From UBA2396 sp038042175 (GTDB taxonomy: Bacteria > Planctomycetota > Phycisphaerae > Phycisphaerales > UBA1924): a stretch of 64,000 bases of DNA. Made by a program: the position numbers and the translations under genes. Numbering within the stretch: position 1 is the first letter of the stretch; every line of letters begins with the position of its first letter. Below, piece after piece: positions 53,117-62,923 of the stretch. The stretch covers positions 1 through 64,000 of the forward strand of contig CAYHQQ010000015.1 of NCBI GenBank assembly GCA_964358855.1, given 5' to 3'. The notes under the pieces were generated by a model. That model was not told the origin of the DNA. It did no database searches and saw only the letters and a program-made list of their open reading frames with translations.

Positions 53117-53268
53117 GATACAACAAGCTACAAGATGTCGCCATTGGGCGCATGCACGCCAAATTTCGTGCGATCGGGCCCGGAAACCTCCGACGGGTAT
53201 CGGCATCTGACTGTCGAACGCCACCGGCGGGCGCCGAGTATGCCCTCGTCTTGGCGCAGGAGTTGCAC

Positions 53269-54381
53269 ATGAAAGCGGTTGCCGTTTTCCCGCGCGAGCG
53301 GGCTGTTCGCCTCATTGACATTCCCGAGCCGAGAATCACGCAGGCGGGAGAGGTGAAGCTCCGGACGCTCGATGTCGGGGTCTGCGGAACCGACCGGGAG
53401 ATCTGCGGGTTTCACTACGGGACGCCGCCCCAGGGATCGGACCACCTGATCATCGGACACGAGTGCCTGGGCGAGGTCGTCGAGGTCGGGGCGGGCGTGA
53501 CTCGATTCAAGAAGGGCGATCTGGCCGTCTTGACCGTGCGTCGCCCGTGCGGCGTCGCCGAGTGCCCATCGTGCGCAGAGGGGCGGCAGGACTTCTGCTA
53601 CACCGGGCGGTTCACCGAGCGCGGCATCAAACAGCAGCACGGGTACATGACCGAGTACGTCGTGGACTCGCAGGAATACATGATCCCTGTGCCCAGGGAG
53701 CTGCGGGAGGTCGCGGTGCTGGTCGAGCCGCTGACGATCGCGGAAAAGGCTCTGATCGAAGTGTGGCAGATCCAGCAGCGTCTGCCGTGGTCGTGCCCGC
53801 AGGCGGGAGGAACCAGGAAGCCTGGACACTGCCACCACGCACTGGTCCTGGGCGCTGGGCCGATCGGCCTTCTGGGCGCGATGGCGTTTGCCAATGCAGG
53901 ATTCTCAACCTTCGTCTACTCGCGCGAGGACGAGAAGAGCGAGAAGGCAGAACTCGTTCGGTCGTTTGGAGCAACGTACGTCTCCTCGATGGTCACGCCT
54001 GTGGACAAGCTCGTCGAGCGGGTCGGAACCATCGACGTCGTCTACGAGGCGACCGGAGCTTCGAAGCTGTCATTCGAGGTCCTCAAGCAGGTGGGACCCA
54101 ACGCGGCGTTTGTCTTCACGGGTGTGCCGGGGCTCAAGGGGACCTCAGAGATCGATACCGACACGATCATGCGGAACATGGTCCTCAAGAACCAGGTGCT
54201 GCTCGGGACGGTGAACGCCGGGCACGACGCGTTCGAGGCGGCGATCCGCGACCTGGGCGATTTCCTGACCAAGTGGCCCGCCGCGATCAAGAGTCTGATC
54301 ACCGCCCAGTACCCGGCGGTCGAGTTCAAACAGCCATTGCTCTCAGTCGAGGGGATCAAGAATGTCATTCGCTTTGGATGA
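53269..54381 (+). CDS. Zinc-type glucose/sugar dehydrogenase (MDR family)
   Basis: 370 residues. GroES-like part: KAVAVFPRERAVRLIDIPEP, TLDVGVCGTDREICGFHYG, HLIIGHECLGEVVEVGAGVT with catalytic zinc ligands Cys, His, Glu. The PSCAEGRQDFCYTGRFTERG loop has fewer Cys than usual for structural zinc. The nucleotide domain starts HALVLGAGPIGLLGAMAFAN. The pattern GF-x-YGTPPQGSD-LIIGHE is that of glucose 1-dehydrogenases using NAD(P)+. ATG 53269 with AGGAG upstream. First gene of the plus-strand cluster; its end overlaps the next start by 20 bases. Confidence 0.85.
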   Translation: MKAVAVFPRERAVRLIDIPEPRITQAGEVKLRTLDVGVCGTDREICGFHYGTPPQGSDHLIIGHECLGEVVEVGAGVTRFKKGDLAVLTVRRPCGVAECPSCAEGRQDFCYTGRFTERGIKQQHGYMTEYVVDSQEYMIPVPRELREVAVLVEPLTIAEKALIEVWQIQQRLPWSCPQAGGTRKPGHCHHALVLGAGPIGLLGAMAFANAGFSTFVYSREDEKSEKAELVRSFGATYVSSMVTPVDKLVERVGTIDVVYEATGASKLSFEVLKQVGPNAAFVFTGVPGLKGTSEIDTDTIMRNMVLKNQVLLGTVNAGHDAFEAAIRDLGDFLTKWPAAIKSLITAQYPAVEFKQPLLSVEGIKNVIRFG

Positions 54382-56392
54382 GCACGACGAGTGGCTGGAG
54401 GCCGACGGCCTGGGCGGATTCGCGTCCGGGACGGCGACCGGCGTTCGCACCAGGCGCTATCACGCCCTCCTGACGTGCGCGCAGACGCCGCCGACGAATC
54501 GGTATGTGCTCGTCAACGGCGTGGAAGCGACGCTGGTCACCCCCGCGGGCGAGTTCCCGCTGACGCGCCAGAGATACACACCGGACGTAACGACCGGCGG
54601 ACCCGAGGTCACCGGGGCGGAGATCGAGTTGTTTTCGATCGAGCCATGGCCCACGTGGGTGCTTCGGCTGACGGATGGAACCAGAGTTCGCCACGAGATC
54701 ATGGTTTGCAAAGATTCGGCCCGAACGGTCGTGTCGTGGCGCCTTGAGACTCGCACAGAGGGCGTGTCGATCCGTGTTCGGCCCTTGATCTCAGGACGTG
54801 ATCTGCACGCGCTGCATCACGAAAATGACGCATTCCACTTTGAGCCCGCGGCAGCCCGCGAAACGCTCACCTGGACGCCATACCTCAGCGTTCCGTCGAT
54901 CCGGGTTCGTCACAACGGGACTTACACGCACGCTCCGACATGGTATCGGGGCTTTCAATACGACCAGGAACGTGAGCGCGGCTTTGAGTTCACCGAGGAT
55001 CTTGCCTCGCCGGGAACGATCGAGTTCGATCTCTCGCGGGACGAGGCGGTGATGATCCTGGAGGCAGAGGCGGTGTCGGCCGGGGCCAGGCCCACCCGCG
55101 CGATAGTCCTGCCGGCGACCCAACTCGCGACGAGCCTGCGGGATGCAGAACGTCATCGCCGCGAGCGCTTTGCCTCGCCCCTGGAACGCGCGGGAGACGC
55201 GTACATCGTCCGGCGCGGCCAGGGTTCCACCATCATCGCGGGATACCCGTGGTTTGGCGATTGGGGTCGTGACACATTCATAGCCGTGCGGGGACTTTGC
55301 CTGGCGCCGGGGCGGTTGGAAGAGGCTCGCGCCATTCTCCTGGAATGGGCAAGGCATGTCGCTCCAGGGTGCGACGGGCTACCGGGTGGACTCCTGCCCA
55401 ATCGATTCCCCGACAAAGGCGAAGAGCCCGAATACAACAGTGTTGACGCTGGTTTATGGTTCATCATCGCGGCCCACGAGCTTGCCCGGGAAGCCCAGAG
55501 CGCCGGCACGCGACTGAACGATGCGGACGAGCTCGCCCTGCGAACGGCGATCCAAAGCATTCTCGCGGGGTACTCGCAAGGAACGATCCACGGGATCCGC
55601 CTGGATGACGACGGATTGCTGGCGGCGGGCGAGCCGGGCGTGCAGCTGACGTGGATGGACGCGCGGGTTGAGGGGCGGGTGATCACGCCGAGGATCGGAA
55701 AGCCCGTCGAGGTGCAGGCGCTGTGGCTCAACGCGCTGCGAATCGGCGCGATGTGGGCGCCGAGGTGGATGGACCCTTTGGAGGCCGGGCTGGCGACGTT
55801 TGCCAAGCGGTTTTGGAACGAGCCGGAGGGATGCCTGTTCGACGTGATCGACGTGGATCATGTGCGCGGCACGAGCGACGCAACGATCCGGCCCAATCAG
55901 GCGCTGGCCGCGGGCGGGCTTGGACAAAGTCTCCTGAACGCCGAGCGAACGCGCCGCGTCGTGGATCGTCTCGAAAGAACCTTGATGACGCCGATGGGGC
56001 CGCGATCGCTCGACCCGGCTCACAGCCAGTACGCCGGTCGTTACCAGGGTGGGCCCGTTCAGCGTGACGGCGTGTACCACCAGGGTCCTGTGTGGCCCTG
56101 GCTGCTGGGGTCGTTTGTGGAGGCCTGGGTGAAGGCCCGGGGCGACACAGACCAGGCACGAGGAGAGGCCAGAGTGAGGTTCTTTGACCCCGTTCTCGCT
56201 CATCTGGGTCGAGCTGGCCTGGGACATGTCAGCGAGCTCGCAGATGGGGACCGCCCACACACGCCACGCGGATGCCCGTTTCAAGCGTGGTCGGTGGGCG
56301 AGTTGATCCGCCTGGATCGGCGGGTGCTGAGCGCACGAGAGGTGCAAACCAGACCCGTAATCGTGCGACGGGCGGCGCGCGCGGCGGGATGA
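54362..56392 (+). CDS. Amylo-alpha-1,6-glucosidase (GH133-like glycogen debranching enzyme)
   Basis: 676 residues. The N-terminal beta domain starts DEHDEWLEADGLGGFASGTA, TGVRTRRYHALLTCAQTPPT, the typical opening of bacterial debranching-enzyme N domains. The C-terminal (alpha/alpha)6 barrel has TIIAGYPWFGDWGRDTFIAV with the catalytic acid, LPGGLLPNRFPDKGEEPEYN and SVDAGLWFI, QLTWMDARVEGRVITPRIGK, and PVQRDGVYHQGPVWPWLLGS. It cleaves alpha-1,6 branches of glycogen-like glucans. It overlaps the preceding sugar dehydrogenase gene and precedes the aquaporin gene by 4 bases. Confidence 0.93.
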   Translation: MSFALDEHDEWLEADGLGGFASGTATGVRTRRYHALLTCAQTPPTNRYVLVNGVEATLVTPAGEFPLTRQRYTPDVTTGGPEVTGAEIELFSIEPWPTWVLRLTDGTRVRHEIMVCKDSARTVVSWRLETRTEGVSIRVRPLISGRDLHALHHENDAFHFEPAAARETLTWTPYLSVPSIRVRHNGTYTHAPTWYRGFQYDQERERGFEFTEDLASPGTIEFDLSRDEAVMILEAEAVSAGARPTRAIVLPATQLATSLRDAERHRRERFASPLERAGDAYIVRRGQGSTIIAGYPWFGDWGRDTFIAVRGLCLAPGRLEEARAILLEWARHVAPGCDGLPGGLLPNRFPDKGEEPEYNSVDAGLWFIIAAHELAREAQSAGTRLNDADELALRTAIQSILAGYSQGTIHGIRLDDDGLLAAGEPGVQLTWMDARVEGRVITPRIGKPVEVQALWLNALRIGAMWAPRWMDPLEAGLATFAKRFWNEPEGCLFDVIDVDHVRGTSDATIRPNQALAAGGLGQSLLNAERTRRVVDRLERTLMTPMGPRSLDPAHSQYAGRYQGGPVQRDGVYHQGPVWPWLLGSFVEAWVKARGDTDQARGEARVRFFDPVLAHLGRAGLGHVSELADGDRPHTPRGCPFQAWSVGELIRLDRRVLSAREVQTRPVIVRRAARAAG

Positions 56393-56396
56393 ACGC

Positions 56397-57245
56397 ATGC
56401 TCCAAGCCCTCACCCATCACTGGCCGGAATACCTGATCGAAGCGCTCCTCCTGGGCACATTCATGGTTGTGGCATGCGTGAGTGTGGTCGTGCTGAACCA
56501 TCCGGGCTCACTGGCGGTCCGGCGCATTGCCAACCCAAACGTGCGCCGGGCGATCATCGGTGTGCTCATGGGCCTGACGGCGGTCGTGCTGATCTACTCG
56601 TCCCTGGGCCAGCGGTCCGGGGCTCACATGAATCCGGCGACGACCCTCAGCTTCCTTGCCCTGGGAAAGGTGCACGCCTGGGACGCGGCGTTCTACGTCA
56701 TGGCACAGTTTGTCGGCGGAGCGGCCGGTGTGGGCCTTGCGTCGATCGTGCTCCGCTCACTGGTTCGCCATCCGGACGTGAACCACGCCGCGACCCTGCC
56801 GGGGCGGCGCGGAGTCCGCGTCGCCTGGATCGCGGAGTTCGGCATCACGCTGGTGCTGATGTCCATGGTCCTCATCACGTCGAATCGGGCATCAACGGCC
56901 GCCTACACGGGGGTGATCGCCGGAGGACTCGTCGCGCTGTACATCACGATTGAAGCCCCGCTCTCGGGGATGAGCATGAATCCGGCCCGGACGCTCGGTT
57001 CGGCGGTGCACGCCCGGGACTTTCGCGCTTTGTGGGTGTACTTCACCGCGCCTCCCTTGGGCATGCTCTGTGCGGCGGGACTCTATGTGATCGCCGTCGG
57101 TTCGGGCCATGTCTACTGCTGCAAGATGAGCCACGCTGCTGACGAGCCCTGCATCTTCAATTGCCGGATCGGCGAGATGCCGGGGCAGTCGATGCGACCG
57201 ATTCGAGCGAGTGGAATCCAAGAGGATGCCGCCTCGCATCGATGA
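56397..57245 (+). CDS. Aquaporin/MIP-family channel
   Basis: 282 residues, six transmembrane helices. Both NPA motifs are present: SGAHMNPATTLSF and SGMSMNPARTLGS. The first helix contains EALLLGTFMVVACVSVVVLN. After the last helix comes a Cys/His-rich cytosolic tail, HVYCCKMSHAADEPCIFNC; this tail looks like a feature of MIP proteins that stand in such carbohydrate clusters and may bind metal. It would carry water, glycerol or a small polyol. Lies between the debranching enzyme and the GMC oxidoreductase. Confidence 0.93.
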   Translation: MLQALTHHWPEYLIEALLLGTFMVVACVSVVVLNHPGSLAVRRIANPNVRRAIIGVLMGLTAVVLIYSSLGQRSGAHMNPATTLSFLALGKVHAWDAAFYVMAQFVGGAAGVGLASIVLRSLVRHPDVNHAATLPGRRGVRVAWIAEFGITLVLMSMVLITSNRASTAAYTGVIAGGLVALYITIEAPLSGMSMNPARTLGSAVHARDFRALWVYFTAPPLGMLCAAGLYVIAVGSGHVYCCKMSHAADEPCIFNCRIGEMPGQSMRPIRASGIQEDAASHR

Positions 57246-57295
57246 GTCAGTGCTCGCGGGGCCGACGGATCTGCCCTCAACCTCACGAGAACGAC

Positions 57296-58873
57296 ATGCC
57301 CAACGACAGGCACTACGACGTCATCATCATCGGCACGGGCGCCGGCGGAGGAACGCTCGCGCGATCACTGGCGCCTTCCGGCAAACGCATTCTGATCCTG
57401 GAGCGCGGCGAGTTCATTCCCCGCGAGCGCGAAAACTGGGATCCAAAGGCGGTCTTTGAAGACAAGCGCTATCTCACCAAGGAACTCTGGTACGACAAGG
57501 ACGACCAGCCCTTCTCACCCTACACGCACTACTGCGTCGGAGGGAACACGAAGGTGTACGGGGCGGCCCTGTTGCGGATGCGCGAACACGACTTTGGTGC
57601 CGTGCGCCACTATGGCGGCCTGTCGCCGGCGTGGCCGCTGGCCTATGAAGACTTTGAAGAGTACTACACGAAGGCCGAGCGGCTGTACAGCGTGCACGGC
57701 CAGCGCGGGCTCGATCCGCACGATCCGCCGGCATCCAAGCCCTATCCGCACCAGGCCGTCTCTCCCGAGCCCAGGATCAAGGAGCTCTTCGACGATCTGA
57801 CCGCGGTCGGGTGCAGGCCCTTTCCGGTGCCGCTGGGAGTGAGACTGGACGCGAACGACCCAAGCGCTGCACCGTACCGTCTGAGCAACTTCGACGGGTA
57901 TCCGGATCTCACCGAAACCAAGTCCGACGCGCACGTCGTGGGCATCAAGCCCGTGCTTGGACTGCCAAACGTCACGATGAGGACGGGAGCGCTCGTTGAG
58001 CGGCTCAAGGCGAGTCGTGACCGACGGACGGTCACCGAGGTGATCGCCCGTCACGAAGGACGACTCGTTTCGTTCCGCGGCGACATCGTCGTGCTCGCGT
58101 GCGGCGCCGTGAACTCTGCGGCCTTGCTGCTGCGCTCCGCCGACGCCGAGCATCCGACGGGCTTGGCCAACAGCTCCGACCAGGTCGGCCGGAACTACAT
58201 GACCCATCACAACGGCATCCTCATCGCCGTGACGAGCCAGGACAATCCCTCGCCCTTCCAGAAGCACTTTGGGATCACGGATTTCTATCGCGGCGCGGAC
58301 GATTCGCCGCTCCCGCTGGGGACCATCCAGCTCATGGGCAAGCCCGATCGCGGAACGCTGGAGTGGGCACGGGGCGACAAGCTGCCCGGCGTGGCGATCG
58401 AGGACATCCAGCGCAGGACGATCGATTTCTTCCTAACCGCGGAGGATCTGCCCAGCCCTCTCAACCGCGTCACGGTCAGACCCGACGGCACCATCAAGAT
58501 CACCTACACACCCAACAATCTTGAGGCCTATCGGAGGCTGGAAGTCAAGACGATCCAGGCGCTCGATGCGGCCGACCGACTTCGCGGGCGCCCCCAGGCG
58601 ACGTATCTGGGAGTACGCCTCGGCGTGAGCGGTGTGAGCCACCAGAACGGGACCCTGCGATTCGGCACCGATCCCGCGACGAGCGTGCTGGACCTGAGCT
58701 GCAAGGCCCACGATCTGGACAATCTCTACGTCGTCGACAGCTCCTTCTTCCCCAGCAGCAGCGCCGTCAATCCGTCGCTCACCATCATGGCCAACGCCCT
58801 TCGCGTCGGAGACCACCTTCTCCAGCGGCTTGGTGCCGGCTCGACCTCTCACCATCAGGAAATCCTCGCATGA
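57296..58873 (+). CDS. GMC-family FAD oxidoreductase
   Basis: 525 residues. FAD-binding start: YDVIIIGTGAGGGTLARSLA, PSGKRILILERGEF. Glycine-rich region PYTHYCVGGNTKVYGAALLR, then HDFGAVRHYGGLSPAWPLAY. The C-terminal substrate part has FGTDPATSVLDLSCKAHDLD, NLYVVDSSFFPSSSAVNPSL with catalytic His/Asn positions. It oxidises alcohols, probably sugars or polyols. ATG 57296 chosen; the frame extends to 57161 over the previous gene. The stop overlaps the ATG of the next gene (ATGA). Confidence 0.92.
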   Translation: MPNDRHYDVIIIGTGAGGGTLARSLAPSGKRILILERGEFIPRERENWDPKAVFEDKRYLTKELWYDKDDQPFSPYTHYCVGGNTKVYGAALLRMREHDFGAVRHYGGLSPAWPLAYEDFEEYYTKAERLYSVHGQRGLDPHDPPASKPYPHQAVSPEPRIKELFDDLTAVGCRPFPVPLGVRLDANDPSAAPYRLSNFDGYPDLTETKSDAHVVGIKPVLGLPNVTMRTGALVERLKASRDRRTVTEVIARHEGRLVSFRGDIVVLACGAVNSAALLLRSADAEHPTGLANSSDQVGRNYMTHHNGILIAVTSQDNPSPFQKHFGITDFYRGADDSPLPLGTIQLMGKPDRGTLEWARGDKLPGVAIEDIQRRTIDFFLTAEDLPSPLNRVTVRPDGTIKITYTPNNLEAYRRLEVKTIQALDAADRLRGRPQATYLGVRLGVSGVSHQNGTLRFGTDPATSVLDLSCKAHDLDNLYVVDSSFFPSSSAVNPSLTIMANALRVGDHLLQRLGAGSTSHHQEILA

Positions 58874-59967
58874 ATCGCGTCCGCTCTCTCTCGGTTGCCG
58901 CCCTGCTGCTCGCGCCCATGGGATTCGCAGCACTGCCGATCTTCGCGCCGCCGCCGTCCCCCCTTTCAGCGGCTCAAACACAGCCGGCAACGCCGGCGCT
59001 GGTCCATGCCGTCGCGTCGATCGGCATCACCGTGAGTGATCTCGACAAGGCAGTTGAGTTCTACACCCAGACGCTGACATTCAAGTCCGTGGCAGAGACC
59101 GAGCGCTTCGGTGATGAGATCGAGCGGCTCACCGGTGTCTTTGGCGTCCGCGTGCGGACGGCCACGCTGCAACTGGGCGAAGAGACCATCGAGCTCTCGC
59201 AGTTCCTCGCGCCAGAGGGCCGTGCGATCCCGCAGGACTCCAGGAGCAACGACCTCTGGTTCCAGCACATCGCGATCGTGGTTTCGGATATGGACAAGGC
59301 GTACGCGACCCTCCGCGAGCACAAGGTCAGGCACGCGTCGAGCGGGCCGCAGACCCTGCCGGCGTGGAACACCAATGCAGCGGGCATCTCGGCGTTCTAC
59401 TTCAAGGACCCTGATGGACACGTACTGGAAGTCATCCACTTCCCCCAAGGAAAGGGCGATCCACGCTGGCAGACCCAATCTGATAAGCTCTTCCTCGGCA
59501 TCGATCACACCGCGATCGTCGTCGCCGACACCCAGAAAAGCCTGGCGTTCTATCGCGACTTGCTGGGCATGAGCGTCGCCGGGGGGAGTGAGAACTCCGG
59601 TACCGAGCAGGAACACCTCAACAACGTCTTCGGCGCTCGCCTTCGCATCACCACACTGAAGGCGACGTCGGGACCAGGCGTCGAACTGCTCGAATACCTC
59701 TCACCGACAACCGGGCGCCCGTTTCCGGCGGATACCTCCTCGAACGATCTCTGGCACTGGCACACGGCACTGACAAGCGAAGCGCCCGAGGCCGCACATC
59801 GGCTCGCCAAGCACAATGTGCGACGAGTTTCGGCATCCGCAGACGTCGGCACGCTCGTCCATGGTCCGTTCATGTTCCGCGATCCAGACGGGCACGCCCT
59901 CGTGCTGCACTCCGACAAGCCGTCCGAGGCCCGAGGTGCCTCATCGACCTCAAACCCAAGCCGGTAG
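58870..59967 (+). CDS. Secreted double-domain VOC (glyoxalase-like) protein
   Basis: 365 residues with signal peptide (RVRSLSVAALLLAPMGFAAL). Two VOC domains: about 45-165 (VASIGITVSDLDKAVEFYTQ ... GHVLEVIHFPQGKGDPRW) and about 205-330 (GIDHTAIVVADTQKSLAFYR ... DPDGHALVLHSDK). The metal ligands His and Glu recur in each (HIAIVVSD, GHVLEV; HTAIVVAD, GHALVL). VOC proteins act as dioxygenases, isomerases or metal-binding proteins. The overlap with the GMC gene suggests a joint role. Confidence 0.88.
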   Translation: MNRVRSLSVAALLLAPMGFAALPIFAPPPSPLSAAQTQPATPALVHAVASIGITVSDLDKAVEFYTQTLTFKSVAETERFGDEIERLTGVFGVRVRTATLQLGEETIELSQFLAPEGRAIPQDSRSNDLWFQHIAIVVSDMDKAYATLREHKVRHASSGPQTLPAWNTNAAGISAFYFKDPDGHVLEVIHFPQGKGDPRWQTQSDKLFLGIDHTAIVVADTQKSLAFYRDLLGMSVAGGSENSGTEQEHLNNVFGARLRITTLKATSGPGVELLEYLSPTTGRPFPADTSSNDLWHWHTALTSEAPEAAHRLAKHNVRRVSASADVGTLVHGPFMFRDPDGHALVLHSDKPSEARGASSTSNPSR

Positions 59968-60040
59968 TCCCCCTCGATTCGATGCGCCGTTGAGATGAAT
60001 CCGGAACATGCATGCCATGTTCCCGCACCCGAGAAGAACG

Positions 60041-62788
60041 ATGCCACCAGTCACCACCAAGTCTCCGTCCGCACCTGCTCCCACGACTGCTTCCAGTCCC
60101 GTGTCGGCCCCCGCGAGGCCCATCCAGCACCCCAACCCCGAGTGGCAGCGCCTTGCGGAGGCTGATCGCAAGGAGACGCCCTGGCGGCGTTGGGGTCCCT
60201 ACCTCTCCGAACGACAATGGGGCACGGTGCGCGAGGATTACTCGCCCGACGGCGATTGCTGGAACGCCTTCCCACACGACCACGCTCGAAGCCGCGCGTA
60301 CCGCTGGGGCGAGGACGGGCTCATGGGGATCTCCGACGACGACGGACGCCTGTGCTTTGCCCTCGCTCTGTGGAACGGCCGCGACCCGATCCTCAAAGAG
60401 CGCCTCTTCGGGCTCACAGGCCCTGAGGGAAACCACGGCGAGGACGTCAAGGAGCACTATTTCTACCTCGACTCGACCCCCACGCACTCGTACATGAAGG
60501 CTCTCTACAAGTACCCGCAAGCCGAATTCCCCTACGCGGCCCTCGTGAAAGAGAATAAACGCCGCGGGCGCGACGAAATGGAGTTCGAGCTCTCCGACAC
60601 CGGCATCTTCGACGATAACCGCTACTTCGATGTGCAGGTGGAGTACGCCAAGGCGTCGCCCGACGACGTGCTGGTGCGCCTCACGATCTCCAACCGCGGC
60701 CCCGATGACGCCCAGCTTCAGCTGCTCCCCACACTCTGGTTCCGCAACACCTGGTCCTGGGACGGAGTCTGCGGCCCCTGCGGCGGCAAGCCGTCGATCG
60801 CGACGGTAGGCCCTGGCACAATCGTGGCCCAGGAGCCACTGCTCGGCACGCATGTGCTGCACGCGCAGCCGGGTCCAGCCGACACCCCTCCTGAACTGAT
60901 CTTCACTGAGAACGAGTCCAACGCACAGCGTCTCTGGGGCACGGCAAATGAGTCGCCCTTTGTGAAGGACGCCTTCCACGCCAGGATTGTGGGTGGGATG
61001 AAGGACGCTGTGAATCTGACGCAAAAGGGCACCAAGGCGGCGGCGTGGTACGCGCTTGAGATTCCCGCGGGCCAAAGCGTCACCGTGCGCCTGCGACTCT
61101 CGCGCCAGGATGCACCAAGCGTCGCCCCGTTCGGGCCGGCTTTCGATGGCATCTTCGCCGATCGAATCAAGGAGGCCGACGCCTTCTACTCCTCCAAGGG
61201 TCACGAAGCGCTGGAGCCGGCGGAGCGAAACGTGGCCAGACAGGCAGCCGCAGGGCTCCTATGGAGCAAACAGTTCTACTACTACGACGTGCCACCCTGG
61301 CTCGATGGCGACAAGGCGCAGCCGACGCCCCCGACCTCGCGCAAAGCGGGACGCAACGCCGACTGGCGGCACCTCAACAACCGCGACATCATCTCCATGC
61401 CCGACAAGTGGGAGTATCCGTGGTACGCGGCCTGGGACCTGGCCTTCCAGACGATTCCGTTCGCGCACCTGGACCCACAGTTCGCCAAGGACCAGCTCGT
61501 GCTGCTCCTCCGCGAGTGGTACATGCACCCCAGCGGGCAGATCCCCGCGTACGAGTTCGCCTTCGGCGATGTCAACCCACCGGTGCACGCTTGGGCGGTG
61601 TGGCGCGTGTACAAGATGTCCGGCAAGCGCGGCGAGCGCGATCGTGTGTTCCTCGCACGCTGCTTCCAGAAGCTCCTGCTCAACTTCACCTGGTGGGTCA
61701 ACCGCAAAGACCCCAGCGGCAAAAACCTCTTCTCCGGCGGATTCCTGGGCCTGGACAACATCGGCGTCTTCGATCGCTCGCAGCCCCTGCCGACGGGCGG
61801 CACGCTGGAACAGGCCGACGGCACCGCTTGGATGGCCTTCTACTGCGGGACGATGTTGAGCATGGCCCTGGAGCTCGCCGCGGGCGACCCCGCGTACGAG
61901 GACATTGCCACCAAGTTCTTCGAGCACTTCATCGCCATCACCGACGCGATCAACACCCTGGGCGGGAATGGCCTCTGGGACGAGACCGACGGGTTCTACT
62001 ACGACCAGATCCGGATGGGGCACGGCACGACGCCGCTGCGCGTGCGTTCGCTCGTGGGGATCCTCCCGCTCATCGCCGTCGAAACCCTGACCTCCGACAT
62101 CATCGACAAGCTCCCCGACTTCAAGGCTCGCATGCACTGGTTCCTTGCCAACCGCACGGACCTGCCCTGGCACGCGACGTGCGCGTGCGCCCACGGCGGC
62201 ACAACCGGCACCGACCGCATGCTCGCGATCCCCACGCGCGAGCGCCTCGAGCGCGTCGTCACGCGCATCATGGACGAGACCGAGTTTCTCTCGCCCTTTG
62301 GCATTAGGTCGGTCTCCAGATTCCACGCCGAGCATCCGTTCTGCATCGACGTGGATGGCCGCGAGCACCGGGTCGACTACACGCCGGGCGAATCGACCAC
62401 CGGCCTCTTCGGCGGCAACTCCAACTGGCGCGGTCCCATCTGGTTCCCCCTCAACTTTCTCATCGTCGAGGCCCTGGAGCGGTACAGCCACTTCTACGGC
62501 GACTCGCTCACGATCGAATGGCCCAAGGGCTCGGGCACGCGGATCTCACTCCAGTGTGCGGCCGATGAGATCCGTTCCCGTCTCACGCACCCCTTCCTGC
62601 CCGACCACAAGGGGCGAAGACCCTGCCACGGAGACGAGGCTCGCTTCGCGACCGATCCCCACTGGCGCGATCTTGTGTACTTCCACGAACACTTCCACGG
62701 CGACACCGGACGCGGCCTGGGCGCGACGCACCAGACCGGCTGGACCGCGCTCCTGCTCACGCTGATGAGAAAACCCGCGCGGGGATAG
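60041..62788 (+). CDS. GH63-like glucosidase (MGH1-type)
   Basis: 915 residues. After a Pro/Ala-rich N-terminus: LAEADRKETPWRRWGPYLSE, RQWGTVREDYSPDGDCWNAF, PHDHARSRAYRWGEDGLMGI, the family opening. Further signatures are EHYFYLDSTPTHSYMKALYK, WAAWDL-type WYAAWDLAFQTIPFAHLDPQ (active-site region), GLDNIGVFDRSQPLPTGGTL and GIRSVSRFHAEHPFCIDVDG. The last segment GDTGRGLGATHQTGWTALLL matches MGH1-like glycoside hydrolases (GH63/GH15-related) that act on trehalose-, glucosylglycerate- or mannosylglycerate-like substrates. ATG 60041 has AGAAG upstream; ATG 60008 is possible. It lacks a signal peptide. Confidence 0.88.
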   Translation: MPPVTTKSPSAPAPTTASSPVSAPARPIQHPNPEWQRLAEADRKETPWRRWGPYLSERQWGTVREDYSPDGDCWNAFPHDHARSRAYRWGEDGLMGISDDDGRLCFALALWNGRDPILKERLFGLTGPEGNHGEDVKEHYFYLDSTPTHSYMKALYKYPQAEFPYAALVKENKRRGRDEMEFELSDTGIFDDNRYFDVQVEYAKASPDDVLVRLTISNRGPDDAQLQLLPTLWFRNTWSWDGVCGPCGGKPSIATVGPGTIVAQEPLLGTHVLHAQPGPADTPPELIFTENESNAQRLWGTANESPFVKDAFHARIVGGMKDAVNLTQKGTKAAAWYALEIPAGQSVTVRLRLSRQDAPSVAPFGPAFDGIFADRIKEADAFYSSKGHEALEPAERNVARQAAAGLLWSKQFYYYDVPPWLDGDKAQPTPPTSRKAGRNADWRHLNNRDIISMPDKWEYPWYAAWDLAFQTIPFAHLDPQFAKDQLVLLLREWYMHPSGQIPAYEFAFGDVNPPVHAWAVWRVYKMSGKRGERDRVFLARCFQKLLLNFTWWVNRKDPSGKNLFSGGFLGLDNIGVFDRSQPLPTGGTLEQADGTAWMAFYCGTMLSMALELAAGDPAYEDIATKFFEHFIAITDAINTLGGNGLWDETDGFYYDQIRMGHGTTPLRVRSLVGILPLIAVETLTSDIIDKLPDFKARMHWFLANRTDLPWHATCACAHGGTTGTDRMLAIPTRERLERVVTRIMDETEFLSPFGIRSVSRFHAEHPFCIDVDGREHRVDYTPGESTTGLFGGNSNWRGPIWFPLNFLIVEALERYSHFYGDSLTIEWPKGSGTRISLQCAADEIRSRLTHPFLPDHKGRRPCHGDEARFATDPHWRDLVYFHEHFHGDTGRGLGATHQTGWTALLLTLMRKPARG

Positions 62789-62923
62789 CGACCAAATGCC
62801 CTTCCCGGCATCCGATTCTCGTCGCCGAATCATGTTGATCTGGTGGCACAACACCTCAAGCAGACGGCTTCGAAGAAGCACAACGCCGCTTCCGAGCGGC
62901 TGTCCCTCGACCCTGGAGATCCC

